Of a stretch of DNA of 43,158 nt, positions 32,273 through 40,760 are shown piece by piece. The notes below the pieces were generated by a model. That model was not told where the DNA came from, searched no databases, and saw nothing but the letters and a program-made list of their open reading frames with translations. Numbering within the stretch: the first letter of the stretch is position 1; each line of letters begins with the position of its first letter. The position numbers were made by a program, and so were the translations under genes. The stretch is from Pseudomonas sp. KK4 (GTDB taxonomy: Bacteria; Pseudomonadota; Gammaproteobacteria; Pseudomonadales; Pseudomonadaceae), in the NCBI RefSeq assembly GCF_001984065.1, contig NZ_LYVP01000046.1, positions 1 through 43,158 of the forward strand, given 5' to 3'.

Positions 32273-33013
32273 ATGAGTCTGCAAGGTAAAGTTGCACTGG
32301 TTACCGGTGCCAGCCGCGGTATCGGCCAGGCTATCGCCCTGGAACTGGGTCGTCAGGGTGCCATCGTTGTCGGCACCGCGACCTCGGCCTCGGGTGCAGA
32401 GCGCATCGCCGCCACCCTGAAGGAAAACGGCATTCAGGGCACCGGCCTTGAACTCAACGTCACCAGCGACGAGTCCGTTGCGGCGGTGCTGGCGAGCATT
32501 CAGGAGCAGTTCGGTGCGCCGGCGATCCTGGTCAACAATGCCGGTATCACCCGCGATAACCTGATGATGCGCATGAAAGACGACGAGTGGCATGACGTTG
32601 TCGATACCAACCTGAACAGTCTGTTCCGCCTGTCCAAGGGCGTTTTGCGCGGCATGACCAAGGCCCGCTGGGGACGAATTATCAGTATTGGCTCGGTTGT
32701 GGGTGCCATGGGCAACGCAGGCCAAGTAAACTACGCTGCCGCCAAGGCCGGCCTGGAAGGTTTCAGCCGTGCTCTGGCGCGTGAAGTCGGTTCGCGTTCG
32801 ATTACGGTAAACTCGGTGACCCCAGGGTTCATCGACACCGATATGACCCGCGAACTGCCCGAGGCACAGCGTGAAGCCTTGCAGACGCAAATTCCGCTGG
32901 GCCGTCTGGGTCAAGCTCAAGAGATCGCGTCTGTGGTCGCTTTTCTTGCATCCGACGGTGCGGCTTACGTGACTGGGGCTACAATCCCGGTGAACGGCGG
33001 GATGTACATGTAG
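32273..33013 (+). CDS. fabG: 3-oxoacyl-ACP reductase
   Basis: This 246-residue short-chain dehydrogenase reduces 3-oxoacyl-ACP with NADPH. Visible are the cofactor motif TGASRGIG (11-18), NNAG (88-91) and the catalytic S141, Y154 and K158 (GQVNYAAAKAG). AGGAG lies 8 bases before the ATG at 32273, 16 bases after the fabD stop. The C-terminus VNGGMYM is the normal FabG end. Confidence 0.97.
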   Translation: MSLQGKVALVTGASRGIGQAIALELGRQGAIVVGTATSASGAERIAATLKENGIQGTGLELNVTSDESVAAVLASIQEQFGAPAILVNNAGITRDNLMMRMKDDEWHDVVDTNLNSLFRLSKGVLRGMTKARWGRIISIGSVVGAMGNAGQVNYAAAKAGLEGFSRALAREVGSRSITVNSVTPGFIDTDMTRELPEAQREALQTQIPLGRLGQAQEIASVVAFLASDGAAYVTGATIPVNGGMYM

Positions 33014-33129
33014 GTTAAATGTGACGGATTGCTTCAAAAAAATGTCATACGAGCTGTCTAAAATCCGTTATAAAGCTGCAATCTATTTATAGGCAGAGGG
33101 CTGCAGGGTTTGAGGAGTGAAGCTTTCAG

Positions 33130-33157
33130 TTGAAAAACTGAAAAGGCTTTCTATACA
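33130..33157 (+). promoter_or_regulatory. Candidate acpP promoter
   Basis: TTGAAA (33130-33135), a 16-base spacer and TATACA (33152-33157) lie in the 196-base gap after fabG. The predicted start near 33164 gives a leader of about 46 nt containing the ribosome-binding site that resembles the RgsA complement (33188-33206). An independent acpP promoter fits the very high demand for acyl carrier protein. Confidence 0.6.
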
Positions 33158-33209
33158 CTTACCCACTGGCCAGCTGCCTGAATTTGTCCATTAGGAGTGA
33201 AAACAAGGT

Positions 33210-33446
33210 ATGAGCACCATCGAAGAGCGCGTCAAGAAAATCGTTGCCGAGCAACTGGGCGTTAAAGAAGAAGAAGTGGTCAACACCGCTTCCTTCGTTG
33301 AAGACCTGGGTGCTGACTCCCTTGACACCGTTGAGCTGGTGATGGCTCTGGAAGAGGAATTCGAGACCGAAATCCCTGACGAAGAAGCTGAAAAGATCAC
33401 TACTGTACAAGCTGCAATCGACTACGTTACTACGCACCAGGCGTAA
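33210..33446 (+). CDS. acpP: Acyl carrier protein
   Basis: This 78-residue, strongly acidic protein has the phosphopantetheine attachment site S37 in GADSLD. It carries growing acyl chains for fabD, fabG, fabF and plsX in the same cluster, and for lipid A synthesis. The ribosome-binding site TTAGGAG is 12 bases before the ATG. A terminator follows immediately. Confidence 0.98.
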   Translation: MSTIEERVKKIVAEQLGVKEEEVVNTASFVEDLGADSLDTVELVMALEEEFETEIPDEEAEKITTVQAAIDYVTTHQA

Positions 33447-33473
33447 TAGTTTGTAATCGTTGCTCGCTGTCAT

Positions 33474-33509
33474 GGAAAAACCGCACTGCCTATGGCGTGC
33501 GGTTTTTTC
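33474..33509 (+). terminator. acpP terminator
   Basis: AAAAACCGCAC (33476-33486) pairs with GTGCGGTTTTT (33497-33507) around a 10-base loop and is followed by a T-rich stretch. It lies 30 bases after the acpP stop and separates acpP from fabF; partial read-through would still feed fabF. Confidence 0.9.
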
Positions 33510-33553
33510 TTTAGGCCTGATGCAAAGTCGTCATTTGAAAAAAGGAGAGTGCT

Positions 33554-34798
33554 GTGTCGCGTAGACGCGTCGTAGTCACCGGTATGGGTATGTTGTCGCC
33601 ACTGGGCACGGATGTGCCAAGCAGTTGGCAGGGCATTCTGGCTGGCCGCAGTGGCATTGGTCTGATCGAACACACCGACCTTTCTGCCTATTCCACCCGT
33701 TTTGGCGGCTCGGTAAAGGGCTTCAATGTCGAGGAATACCTGTCGGTCAAGGAAGCTCGCAAACTCGACCTGTTCATTCAGTACGGTCTGGCCGCAGGCT
33801 TTCAGGCAGTACGCAACGCCGGTCTGGAAGTCACCGACGCCAACCGTGAGCGCATCGGCGTGGCCATGGGGTCGGGTATTGGCGGTCTGACCAATATCGA
33901 AGAAACCAGCCGCACGCTGCACGAGACCGGTCCACGACGGATTTCTCCGTTTTTCGTACCCGGCTCGATCATCAATATGATTTCCGGTTTCCTGTCCATC
34001 CATCTGGGTGCACAGGGGCCTAACTACGCCATTGCCACAGCCTGTACCACCGGTACGCACTGCATTGGCATGGCGGCGCGCAACATCATGTACGACGAAG
34101 CCGACGTAATGATTGCCGGCGGCGCCGAGATGGCTGCCTGCGGTCTGGGCATGGGTGGCTTCGGTGCCTCCCGCGCACTGTCGACCCGCAACGACGAGCC
34201 GACCCGCGCCAGCCGTCCATGGGACAAGGGCCGTGACGGCTTCGTGCTGTCCGATGGCGCCGGTGCGCTGGTTCTGGAGGAGCTGGAGCATGCCAAGGCC
34301 CGTGGCGCCACCATCTATGCCGAGCTGATCGGCTTCGGCACCAGTGGCGACGCCTACCACATGACTTCGCCACCGGCCGATGGTGCGGGCGCTGCCCGTT
34401 GCATCACCAATGCGCTGCGCGACGCGAAGATCAATGGCGATCAAGTGCAATACATCAACGCCCACGGCACCTCGACCCCGGCCGGCGACCTCGCTGAAGC
34501 CCAGGCGATCAAGTCGGTGTTCGGCGATCACGCCTACAAGCTGGCGGTCAGCTCCACCAAGTCCATGACCGGTCACCTGTTGGGTGCGGCAGGCGCGGTG
34601 GAGGCAATCTTCAGCGTGCTGGCGATCAACAGCCAGGTCGCGCCGCCGACCATCAACCTCGATGAGCCGGATGAAGGCTGCGATCTCGATTTTGTGCCGC
34701 ACACTGCGCGCCAAATGGATATCGATGTGGTCCTGTCCAACTCCTTCGGTTTTGGCGGCACCAACGGCTCGCTGGTGTTCCGTCGGTTCGCAGGCTGA
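33554..34798 (+). CDS. fabF: 3-oxoacyl-ACP synthase II
   Basis: This 414-residue condensing enzyme elongates acyl-ACP with malonyl-ACP. The catalytic triad is complete: C164 in TACTTGTH, H304 in NAHGTSTPAGD and H341 in KSMTGHLLGAAG. The start is GTG at 33554 with AAAGGAGAG upstream. Its TGA overlaps the pabC ATG by one base. Confidence 0.97.
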   Translation: MSRRRVVVTGMGMLSPLGTDVPSSWQGILAGRSGIGLIEHTDLSAYSTRFGGSVKGFNVEEYLSVKEARKLDLFIQYGLAAGFQAVRNAGLEVTDANRERIGVAMGSGIGGLTNIEETSRTLHETGPRRISPFFVPGSIINMISGFLSIHLGAQGPNYAIATACTTGTHCIGMAARNIMYDEADVMIAGGAEMAACGLGMGGFGASRALSTRNDEPTRASRPWDKGRDGFVLSDGAGALVLEELEHAKARGATIYAELIGFGTSGDAYHMTSPPADGAGAARCITNALRDAKINGDQVQYINAHGTSTPAGDLAEAQAIKSVFGDHAYKLAVSSTKSMTGHLLGAAGAVEAIFSVLAINSQVAPPTINLDEPDEGCDLDFVPHTARQMDIDVVLSNSFGFGGTNGSLVFRRFAG

Positions 34799-35613
34799 TG
34801 GACACCTGGGTCGACGGTCAACCAGCTGACGCGCTGTCGCTGAAGGATCGCGGCCTGGCGTACGGCGACGGACTTTTCGAGACCATCGCCGTGCGTGACG
34901 GCTTTCCGATACTGTTGGATCGGCACCTGATGCGTTTGGCCAGGGGCTGCCAGCGGTTGGCGCTCAACCTCGATCATGAGGCGGTGGTCGAGGAGCTAAT
35001 GACCTACGCCGCTGAACTGGAAGAGGGCGTGCTCAAACTGATCGTGACCCGCGGCGACAGCCTGCGAGGCTACGCATTTGACCCCTCGGCCCAGGCTCGT
35101 CGTATCCTGTCGGGTAATCCTCCTGCGGCATACCCGGTCGCCCATCGGGTGCAAGGCATTCGCCTGTTCCCCTGCACCACGCGACTTTCCATCCAGCCGC
35201 TGCTCGCCGGTCTCAAGCACTTGAACCGCCTGGAGCAAGTGATGGCCCGCGCCGAATGGCAAGACAGCGACCATGCCGAAGGCTTGATGCTCGATCAGCA
35301 AGGACGAGTGATTGAAGGTGTGTTCAGTAACCTGTTCCTGGTGCGCGATGGCGGGTTGATCACCGCGGATCTGACGCGTTGTGGCGTGGAAGGCGTGATG
35401 CGTGCCGAATTATTGTTTCAAGCCGAGTCTCTGGGCATTCCCACGCACGTCACTGATATCACCCTCGAACAGCTGCAGCAGGCCGATGAAGTCTTTGTCT
35501 GCAACAGTGTGTATGGCGTGTGGCCGGTGCATGCCTATGCTGCAACTCGCTGGCCGGTTGGCCCGCTCACCCGTAAACTCCAAACCATTGCCCACGCGCT
35601 ACTGGATGCTTGA
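34798..35613 (+). CDS. pabC: Aminodeoxychorismate lyase
   Basis: This 271-residue fold-type IV PLP enzyme splits 4-amino-4-deoxychorismate into p-aminobenzoate and pyruvate for folate synthesis. The PLP lysine is K140 in LKHLNRLEQVMAR; the N-terminal DRGLAYGDGLFETIAVRDG motif is typical. The start overlaps the fabF stop; mltG follows 3 bases later. Confidence 0.95.
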   Translation: MDTWVDGQPADALSLKDRGLAYGDGLFETIAVRDGFPILLDRHLMRLARGCQRLALNLDHEAVVEELMTYAAELEEGVLKLIVTRGDSLRGYAFDPSAQARRILSGNPPAAYPVAHRVQGIRLFPCTTRLSIQPLLAGLKHLNRLEQVMARAEWQDSDHAEGLMLDQQGRVIEGVFSNLFLVRDGGLITADLTRCGVEGVMRAELLFQAESLGIPTHVTDITLEQLQQADEVFVCNSVYGVWPVHAYAATRWPVGPLTRKLQTIAHALLDA

Positions 35614-35616
35614 TAC

Positions 35617-36840
35617 GTGAGACGTAAATTCTTGCTGCTGCTGGAAACCGGACTGGTTCTGGCGGGGCTGATGTTGGGCGCTTCGGCCTGGAAAATTCAT
35701 TCGGCGCTGGTGCAGCCGCTGAACATCACCCAGGAAGAACTGCTGGACGTACCCAAGGGCACCACGCCCAATCGCACCTTCCTGCGACTCGAAGCCGACG
35801 GCCTCATCAAAGACTCCTTCTGGTTGCGCGTTTACTGGCGCTTCAATCTGCCCAGGCAACCCCTGCACAGCGGTGAGTACCGCATGCTGCCCGGCATGAC
35901 CGTCGAAGGTCTGATCGATCTGTGGAAGCGTGGGGAAATGGTCCAGTACAGCGTGACCCTGGTCGAAGGCTGGAATTTCCGGCAGGTCCGCGCTGCCCTG
36001 GCCAAGGAAGAGAAGCTGGAACACACCCTCGATACGTTGAGCGACAGCCAGGTCATGGACAGGCTCGGTCATCCCGGGATGTTCCCTGAAGGGCGTTTCT
36101 TCCCGGACACCTACCGCTTCGTGCGGGGCATGAGCGATGCCGAGCTGCTGAAAACCGCCTACGAGCGTCTCGAGGACGTCCTGGCCAAGGAGTGGAGCCA
36201 GCGCGCCGCTGATGCTCCGTATACCGAACCCTATCAAGCCTTGATCATGGCCTCGCTGGTGGAGAAGGAAACGGGCGTGCCTCAGGAGCGTGGGCAGATT
36301 GCCGGGGTATTCGTGCGGCGCATGGCGATCGGCATGCTCTTGCAGACCGATCCGACGGTCATCTATGGCCTGGGTGATCGCTACAGCGGCAAATTGACCC
36401 GCGCGCACCTCAAAGAACCGACGCCCTACAACACCTATGTGATCGCTGGCCTGCCGCCGACCCCGATTGCGATGGTCGGTCGCGAGGCCATTCACGCCGC
36501 GCTCAATCCAATGGCCGGCAACAGCCTTTACTTCGTGGCGCGGGGAGATGGCAGTCACGTGTTCTCCGATGACCTGGACGCCCACAACAACGCCGTGCGC
36601 GAATTCCAGCTCAAGCGTCGCGCTGACTATCGTTCCAGCCCTGCGCCGGTCAATGGCACCGAGGCTGCACAGGCCCCGGCTGCCGACCCGCAAGCGCCGG
36701 ATGCTCAGGCCCGGCCGGATGAGGCACCGATCCCGGCAGCTTCGCCCAATCCCGCGCCCGACGTTCTGCCGCCGGTACAGCCGCAAGCGCCGGCGCCTGC
36801 ACCCGAGCCGGAACCGAACGCATCGCAAAGCCCGCAATGA
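35617..36840 (+). CDS. mltG: Endolytic transglycosylase MltG
   Basis: This 407-residue inner-membrane protein has a single N-terminal membrane anchor (about 6-22) and a periplasmic YceG domain. E216 in ASLVEKETG is at the position of the catalytic glutamate, and GLPPTPIAMVG follows. It cleaves nascent peptidoglycan glycan strands and so sets chain length. An extra C-terminal tail of about 60 residues is rich in Pro and Ala and lies beyond the usual domain end. The start is GTG at 35617. Confidence 0.95.
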   Translation: MRRKFLLLLETGLVLAGLMLGASAWKIHSALVQPLNITQEELLDVPKGTTPNRTFLRLEADGLIKDSFWLRVYWRFNLPRQPLHSGEYRMLPGMTVEGLIDLWKRGEMVQYSVTLVEGWNFRQVRAALAKEEKLEHTLDTLSDSQVMDRLGHPGMFPEGRFFPDTYRFVRGMSDAELLKTAYERLEDVLAKEWSQRAADAPYTEPYQALIMASLVEKETGVPQERGQIAGVFVRRMAIGMLLQTDPTVIYGLGDRYSGKLTRAHLKEPTPYNTYVIAGLPPTPIAMVGREAIHAALNPMAGNSLYFVARGDGSHVFSDDLDAHNNAVREFQLKRRADYRSSPAPVNGTEAAQAPAADPQAPDAQARPDEAPIPAASPNPAPDVLPPVQPQAPAPAPEPEPNASQSPQ

Positions 36841-36859
36841 CTCTGACTAAGGACTGCCT

Positions 36860-37492
36860 GTGACTGGCTTGTTTATTACCCTGGAAGGCCCGGAAGGCGC
36901 CGGCAAGAGCACCAACCGCGAATACCTCGCCGAGCGCCTGCGCGCCGCGGGTATCGAGGTCGTGCTGACGCGCGAGCCGGGTGGCACGCCATTGGCCGAA
37001 CGCATCCGCGAGGTGTTGCTGGCGCCGGTCGATGAGGTGATGAATGCCGATACCGAATTGTTGTTGGTGTTCGCCGCTCGCGCCCAGCATCTGGCCGAGG
37101 TGATTCGCCCGGCATTGGCCCGTGGCGCGGTGGTCCTGTGCGACCGTTTTACCGACTCGACCTACGCCTATCAGGGCGGTGGCCGCGGCCTGTCACTGGA
37201 GCGTATCGAGGCTCTGGAAGCTTTCGTTCAGGGCGATCTGCGGCCTGACCTGACGTTGATTTTCGACCTGCCGGTGGAAGTGGGCCTGGCCCGCGCCAGC
37301 GCCCGTGGACGCCTGGATCGATTCGAGCTCGAGGGCCGGACCTTTTTCGATGCGGTGCGCAGGGCCTTTCTCAAGCGCGCGGCGGCCGAGCCTGTGCGCT
37401 ATGAGCTGATCGACGCGGCACAACCACTGGCCCAGGTTCAGCAATCGCTGGATGCCCTGTTGCCACGCCTGCTGGAGTTGGCCCGTGGCTGA
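36860..37492 (+). CDS. tmk: Thymidylate kinase
   Basis: This 210-residue enzyme phosphorylates dTMP to dTDP. P-loop GPEGAGKST (10-18), the DR(F/Y) motif CDRFTDSTYAYQGGGRG and the LID region ASARGRLDRFE are present. The start is GTG at 36860 with AAGGA 7 bases upstream. It overlaps holB by 8 bases. Confidence 0.97.
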   Translation: MTGLFITLEGPEGAGKSTNREYLAERLRAAGIEVVLTREPGGTPLAERIREVLLAPVDEVMNADTELLLVFAARAQHLAEVIRPALARGAVVLCDRFTDSTYAYQGGGRGLSLERIEALEAFVQGDLRPDLTLIFDLPVEVGLARASARGRLDRFELEGRTFFDAVRRAFLKRAAAEPVRYELIDAAQPLAQVQQSLDALLPRLLELARG

Positions 37493-38471
37493 AGCCTATC
37501 CCTGGCAGGACAGCCTCTGGCAGCAACTGGCAGGTCGTACCCAGCACGCCCACGCCTATCTGCTGCATGGCCCGGCCGGGATCGGCAAGCGGGCGTTGGC
37601 CGAGCGTCTGATGGCCCTCCTGCTGTGCCAGCGCCCTGTCGCGCAAAACGCCTGTGGTGAATGCAAGTCCTGCCTGCTGCTCAAGGCCGGCAGTCATCCC
37701 GACAACTACATTCTGGAACCGGAAGAAGCCGACAAGGCGATCAAGGTCGATCAGGTTCGCGACCTGGTCAGCTTCGTGGTGCAGACCGCGCAGTTGGGCG
37801 GGCGTAAGGTGGTGCTGATCGAGCCGGTCGAGTCGATGAACATCAACGCCGCCAACGCGCTGCTCAAGAGCCTTGAAGAGCCCTCCGGCGACACGGTGCT
37901 GCTGCTGGTCAGCCATCAACCCAGCCGCCTGTTGCCAACCATCAAGAGCCGGTGCGTGCAGCAGGCTTGCCCGCTGCCGAGCGAGGCCATGAGCCTGGCG
38001 TGGCTGGCCAAATCATTGCCGGACTGCTCGGAAGACGAGCGCGTCGAGCTGCTGACCCTGGCCGCCGGTTCGCCGCTGGCCGCCGTCAACCTGCAGGCCC
38101 AGGGGGTGCGTGAGCAGCGGGCACTGGTGGTCGACGGCGTAAAGAAACTGCTCAAGCAGCAACAATCGCCAACGCAGCTGGCTGAAGGCTGGAATGCGAT
38201 TCCGTTGCTGCTGCTGTTCGACTGGTTCTGCGACTGGTCGAGCCTGATCCTGCGCTATCAACTCACTCAGGATGAAGAAGGGTTGGGCCTGACGGACATG
38301 CGCAAGGTCGTTCAGTACCTGGCGCAGAAAACCGCCCAGGACAAAGTCCTCGCCATTCAGGACTGGATCCTCGCCCAGCGCCAGAAAGTATTGAGCAAGG
38401 CCAACCTCAACCGGGTGTTGTTGCTTGAGGCATTACTGGTGCAATGGGCATCGTTGCCTACCCAGAGATAG
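37485..38471 (+). CDS. holB: DNA polymerase III subunit delta'
   Basis: This 328-residue clamp-loader subunit has an AAA+ fold with P-loop-like GPAGIGKR (29-36), zinc ligands C48, C57, C60 and C63, and the SLEEPSGDTVLLLVSHQPSRLLPTIKSRC segment with SRC motif. It helps load the beta clamp on DNA. The start is GTG at 37485, inside the end of tmk; the frame is open to 37452, but that part is shadow of tmk. Confidence 0.95.
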   Translation: MAEAYPWQDSLWQQLAGRTQHAHAYLLHGPAGIGKRALAERLMALLLCQRPVAQNACGECKSCLLLKAGSHPDNYILEPEEADKAIKVDQVRDLVSFVVQTAQLGGRKVVLIEPVESMNINAANALLKSLEEPSGDTVLLLVSHQPSRLLPTIKSRCVQQACPLPSEAMSLAWLAKSLPDCSEDERVELLTLAAGSPLAAVNLQAQGVREQRALVVDGVKKLLKQQQSPTQLAEGWNAIPLLLLFDWFCDWSSLILRYQLTQDEEGLGLTDMRKVVQYLAQKTAQDKVLAIQDWILAQRQKVLSKANLNRVLLLEALLVQWASLPTQR

Positions 38472-38513
38472 CCGTCTGGGCCTAGACTCTGGGAAACAGC
38501 AGGGGAGGTCAGC

Positions 38514-38870
38514 ATGAATGAATCTGTCAGTCCGGGGCCACGCAACGGGATTTTGTCCCTGACCATCAAGGACAAATCCGTGCTTTACGCGGCCTACATG
38601 CCGTTCATCAAGAATGGCGGCCTGTTCATCCCGACCAACAAGAGCTACAGGTTGGGCGATGAGGTGTTCATGTTGCTGCACTTGTTCGACGAGCCGGAAA
38701 AGATCCCGGTGGCCGGCAAAGTCACCTGGATCACCCCCAAAGGTGCCCAGGGCAACCGCGCCGCCGGGGTCGGCGTGCAGTTCAATGACGGCGACAACAC
38801 TGCGCGCAGTCGCATCGAAACCCATCTGGCCGGAGCCCTGAAGTCCGACCGTCCTACTCATACGATGTAA
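38514..38870 (+). CDS. pilZ: Type IV pilus protein PilZ
   Basis: This 118-residue PilZ domain protein lacks the RxxxR and (D/N)xSxxG residues that bind cyclic-di-GMP (the corresponding places read GILSLTIKDKS and NGGLFIPT), as in P. aeruginosa PilZ itself. It is needed for type IV pilus assembly through PilB/FimX contacts. GGGGAGG lies 7 bases before the ATG. The tmk-holB-pilZ-tatD order is conserved in Pseudomonas. Confidence 0.95.
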   Translation: MNESVSPGPRNGILSLTIKDKSVLYAAYMPFIKNGGLFIPTNKSYRLGDEVFMLLHLFDEPEKIPVAGKVTWITPKGAQGNRAAGVGVQFNDGDNTARSRIETHLAGALKSDRPTHTM

Positions 38871-38884
38871 GTTGCAGTCCTTTT

Positions 38885-39670
38885 ATGCTCGTAGATTCCC
38901 ATTGCCACCTTGATCGCCTCGACCTCGCCGCCCACGACGGCTCCCTGGATGCCGCACTCGATGCGGCGCGTCAGCGCGGGGTAGGGCACTTTCTGTGTAT
39001 CGGTGTCAGCGCCGACAATGCCGCCGACGTCAAAGCCCTGGCCGAGCGTTATGACGATGTCGACTGCTCGGTGGGCGTGCATCCGCTGGATGTACAGCCC
39101 GGTGCGGCACCGGCGCTGGACTGGCTGCTGCATGAACTCAATCACCCGCGTGTGGTGGCGATCGGCGAAACCGGCCTGGACTACCACTACGAGCCCGAAG
39201 CGGCCCAGTTGCAGCAGGCGTCCTTCAGGCTGCATCTGGAGGCCGCGCAGCACACCGGCAAACCGGTGATCATCCACACCCGTGGCGCCCGCGCCGATAC
39301 CCTGAACCTGCTGCGTGAGGCGGCGTTGCCCCAGGCCGGCGTGCTGCATTGCTTCACCGAGGACTGGGACATGGCCAAGGCCGCGCTGGACATGGGGTAT
39401 TACATTTCCTTGTCTGGCATCGTCACCTTCCGCAATGCCGATGCGCTGCGCGATGTGGCGAGCAAGGTGCCAGCCGATCGATTGCTGGTGGAAACCGATT
39501 CGCCGTACCTGGCACCGATTCCGCATCGTGGCAAACCGAACCTGCCGCAGTATGTGCGGGAAGTGGCAGAGTTTCTGGCGATGTTGCGCGGTGAGTCCTA
39601 CGAGCGCTTTGCCGAGCAGACCACGGAAAACTTCAAGCGTCTGTTCCCGCTGGCTCATGTGAAGGTTTAA
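38885..39670 (+). CDS. tatD: TatD-family metal-dependent hydrolase
   Basis: This 261-residue TIM-barrel hydrolase has metal ligands in VDSHCHLDRLD (H6, H8), GETGLDYHYE, the HTRGA motif, HCFTED and the ETDSPYLAP motif near residue 203. TatD proteins are Mg-dependent DNases with a role in DNA repair or turnover. It begins 15 bases after pilZ with only a weak ribosome-binding site. Its 3' end faces the terminator of the oppositely oriented rgsA. Confidence 0.95.
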   Translation: MLVDSHCHLDRLDLAAHDGSLDAALDAARQRGVGHFLCIGVSADNAADVKALAERYDDVDCSVGVHPLDVQPGAAPALDWLLHELNHPRVVAIGETGLDYHYEPEAAQLQQASFRLHLEAAQHTGKPVIIHTRGARADTLNLLREAALPQAGVLHCFTEDWDMAKAALDMGYYISLSGIVTFRNADALRDVASKVPADRLLVETDSPYLAPIPHRGKPNLPQYVREVAEFLAMLRGESYERFAEQTTENFKRLFPLAHVKV

Positions 39671-39679
39671 ATCGCAGGC

Positions 39680-39797
39680 AAAAAAAACCCGGGTTCTGGG
39701 GGGTGAATCCGGGTTAAGACCATTAGGAGTAAAACAATGGTACGCGGTCCGTTGGTACCAATATCGGCGTAGCACTTGGGGGAGATGCCCCGCCGAC
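39680..39797 (-). ncRNA. rgsA: Small regulatory RNA RgsA (P16)
   Basis: The sRNA, about 118 nt and read on the minus strand, ends in a strong terminator (AACCCGG... CCCGGGTT, then T8 at 39687-39680). The location between tatD and a TetR gene matches PAO1 rgsA (PA2958.1, from memory), an RpoS- and Gac-dependent RNA. Features: a 5' GC-rich hairpin, the palindrome TTGGTACCAA, and a hairpin ACCATT / AATGGT (39741-39719) that displays the 11-nt loop GTTTTACTCCT, an anti-Shine-Dalgarno-like seed. The 5' end is inferred from the -10 at 39804-39810 and is uncertain by a few bases. This RNA fills most of the 342-base gap 39671-40012. Confidence 0.82.
39686..39715 (-). terminator. rgsA terminator
   Basis: On the minus strand AACCCGGATT (39715-39706) pairs with AACCCGGGTT (39695-39686) and is followed by TTTTTT to 39680. 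Only the minus strand has the T-run, which fixes the direction of the sRNA. Confidence 0.88.
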
Positions 39798-39803
39798 AGT
39801 TCA

Positions 39804-39810
39804 AGTATTG
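39804..39810 (-). promoter_or_regulatory. rgsA -10 element
   Basis: CAATACT on the minus strand resembles the extended -10 favoured by sigma-S (CTATACT type). It is placed to start transcription near 39797. No clear -35 is visible, which fits sigma-S dependence. I did not see a match to the GacA box (TGTAAG-N6-CTTACA) upstream. Confidence 0.5.
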
Positions 39811-40012
39811 ATCAGTATTTCAGCCAGTCCAGTTTGTCAGCCGCCGTTTTTAAACAAATTTGGAATACGGCCGCTTCAGAAGAGTTCTCATCAACCGCCG
39901 ACCGTGCAGGAAATACTCAAGAAACACAGATATGGTCGGATGATCCGTGCATTTTTGCGTAATTTAGGCATAATACGCGGCTTCGAATTTTGACCCCTAC
40001 AGACCTTTTCTT

Positions 40013-40651
40013 ATGCATAAAGAACCTCGTAAGGTCCGTGAGTTTCGTCGCCGCGAGCAAGAAATTCTCGATACCGCGCTCAAGCTGTTCCTCGAACAAG
40101 GTGAAGACAGTGTCACCGTCGAGATGATTGCTGATGCCGTCGGTATCGGCAAAGGCACAATCTACAAACACTTCAAGTCCAAGGCCGAGATCTACTTGCG
40201 CCTGATGCTCGACTACGAGCGCGATTTGAACGAGCTGTTGCATTCGGCCGACGTCGACAAGGACAAGGAAGCCCTGTCCCGCGCCTATTTCGAATTCCGC
40301 ATGCGCGATCCACAACGTTATCGCTTGTTCGATCGCCTGGAAGAAAAGGTCGTCAAGGGCAATCAGGTTCCGGAGATGATCGAGGAGCTGCACAAGATCC
40401 GCGCCTCCAACTTCGAACGCCTGACCCTGCTGATCAAGGGCCGGATCAGCGAAGGCAAGCTTGAAGACGTACCGCCATACTTCCACTACTGCGCATCCTG
40501 GGCATTGGTGCACGGTGCCGTGGCGCTGTATCACTCGCCGTTCTGGAGCAATGTGCTGGAAGATCAGGAAGGCTTCTTCCAGTTCCTGATGGACATCGGC
40601 GTACGCATGGGCAACAAGCGCAAACGCGACACCGACACTCCGAGCAGCTGA
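40013..40651 (+). CDS. TetR-family transcriptional regulator
   Basis: This 212-residue protein has the N-terminal helix-turn-helix TVEMIADAVGIGKGTIYKHFKSKAEIY (about 38-64) and a helical ligand domain. The counterpart in PAO1 is PA2957 (from memory). The N-terminus is rich in basic residues. The ligand and target genes are unknown; it is followed by moaA on the same strand and preceded by divergent rgsA. A possible -10 CATAAT is at 39969-39974 without a good -35. No strong ribosome-binding site precedes the ATG. Confidence 0.92.
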   Translation: MHKEPRKVREFRRREQEILDTALKLFLEQGEDSVTVEMIADAVGIGKGTIYKHFKSKAEIYLRLMLDYERDLNELLHSADVDKDKEALSRAYFEFRMRDPQRYRLFDRLEEKVVKGNQVPEMIEELHKIRASNFERLTLLIKGRISEGKLEDVPPYFHYCASWALVHGAVALYHSPFWSNVLEDQEGFFQFLMDIGVRMGNKRKRDTDTPSS

Positions 40652-40760
40652 GTCATTCAGCTGCCTGATTTCGCCATGATTTAGCTACATGGCGAAGTGC
40701 CGCAGGAATATACTCAGGTATGGGACTTGCTAAAACTTGAATTGTGAGTCAAGTTTTAGC
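40644..40760 (+). repeat. Three successive perfect hairpins between tetR and moaA
   Basis: Inverted repeats: GCAGCTGA / TCAGCTGC (40644-40664, 5-base loop), TTCGCCATG / CATGGCGAA (40670-40696, 9-base loop) and GCTAAAACTTGA / TCAAGTTTTAGC (40729-40760, 8-base loop). None is followed by a proper T-run. They fill most of the 138-base gap and end 29 bases before the moaA start. The first may help end the tetR transcript. The others may be operators or a leader structure. Confidence 0.6.

Noticed and set aside
39737..39772. 11-codon ORF (MVRGPLVPISA) with a good TTAGGAG ribosome-binding site on the plus strand
   Set aside because: It lies antisense inside rgsA. The apparent ribosome-binding site is the complement of the sRNA's anti-Shine-Dalgarno loop, and no plus-strand promoter is evident. 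The terminator T-run fixes transcription on the minus strand.
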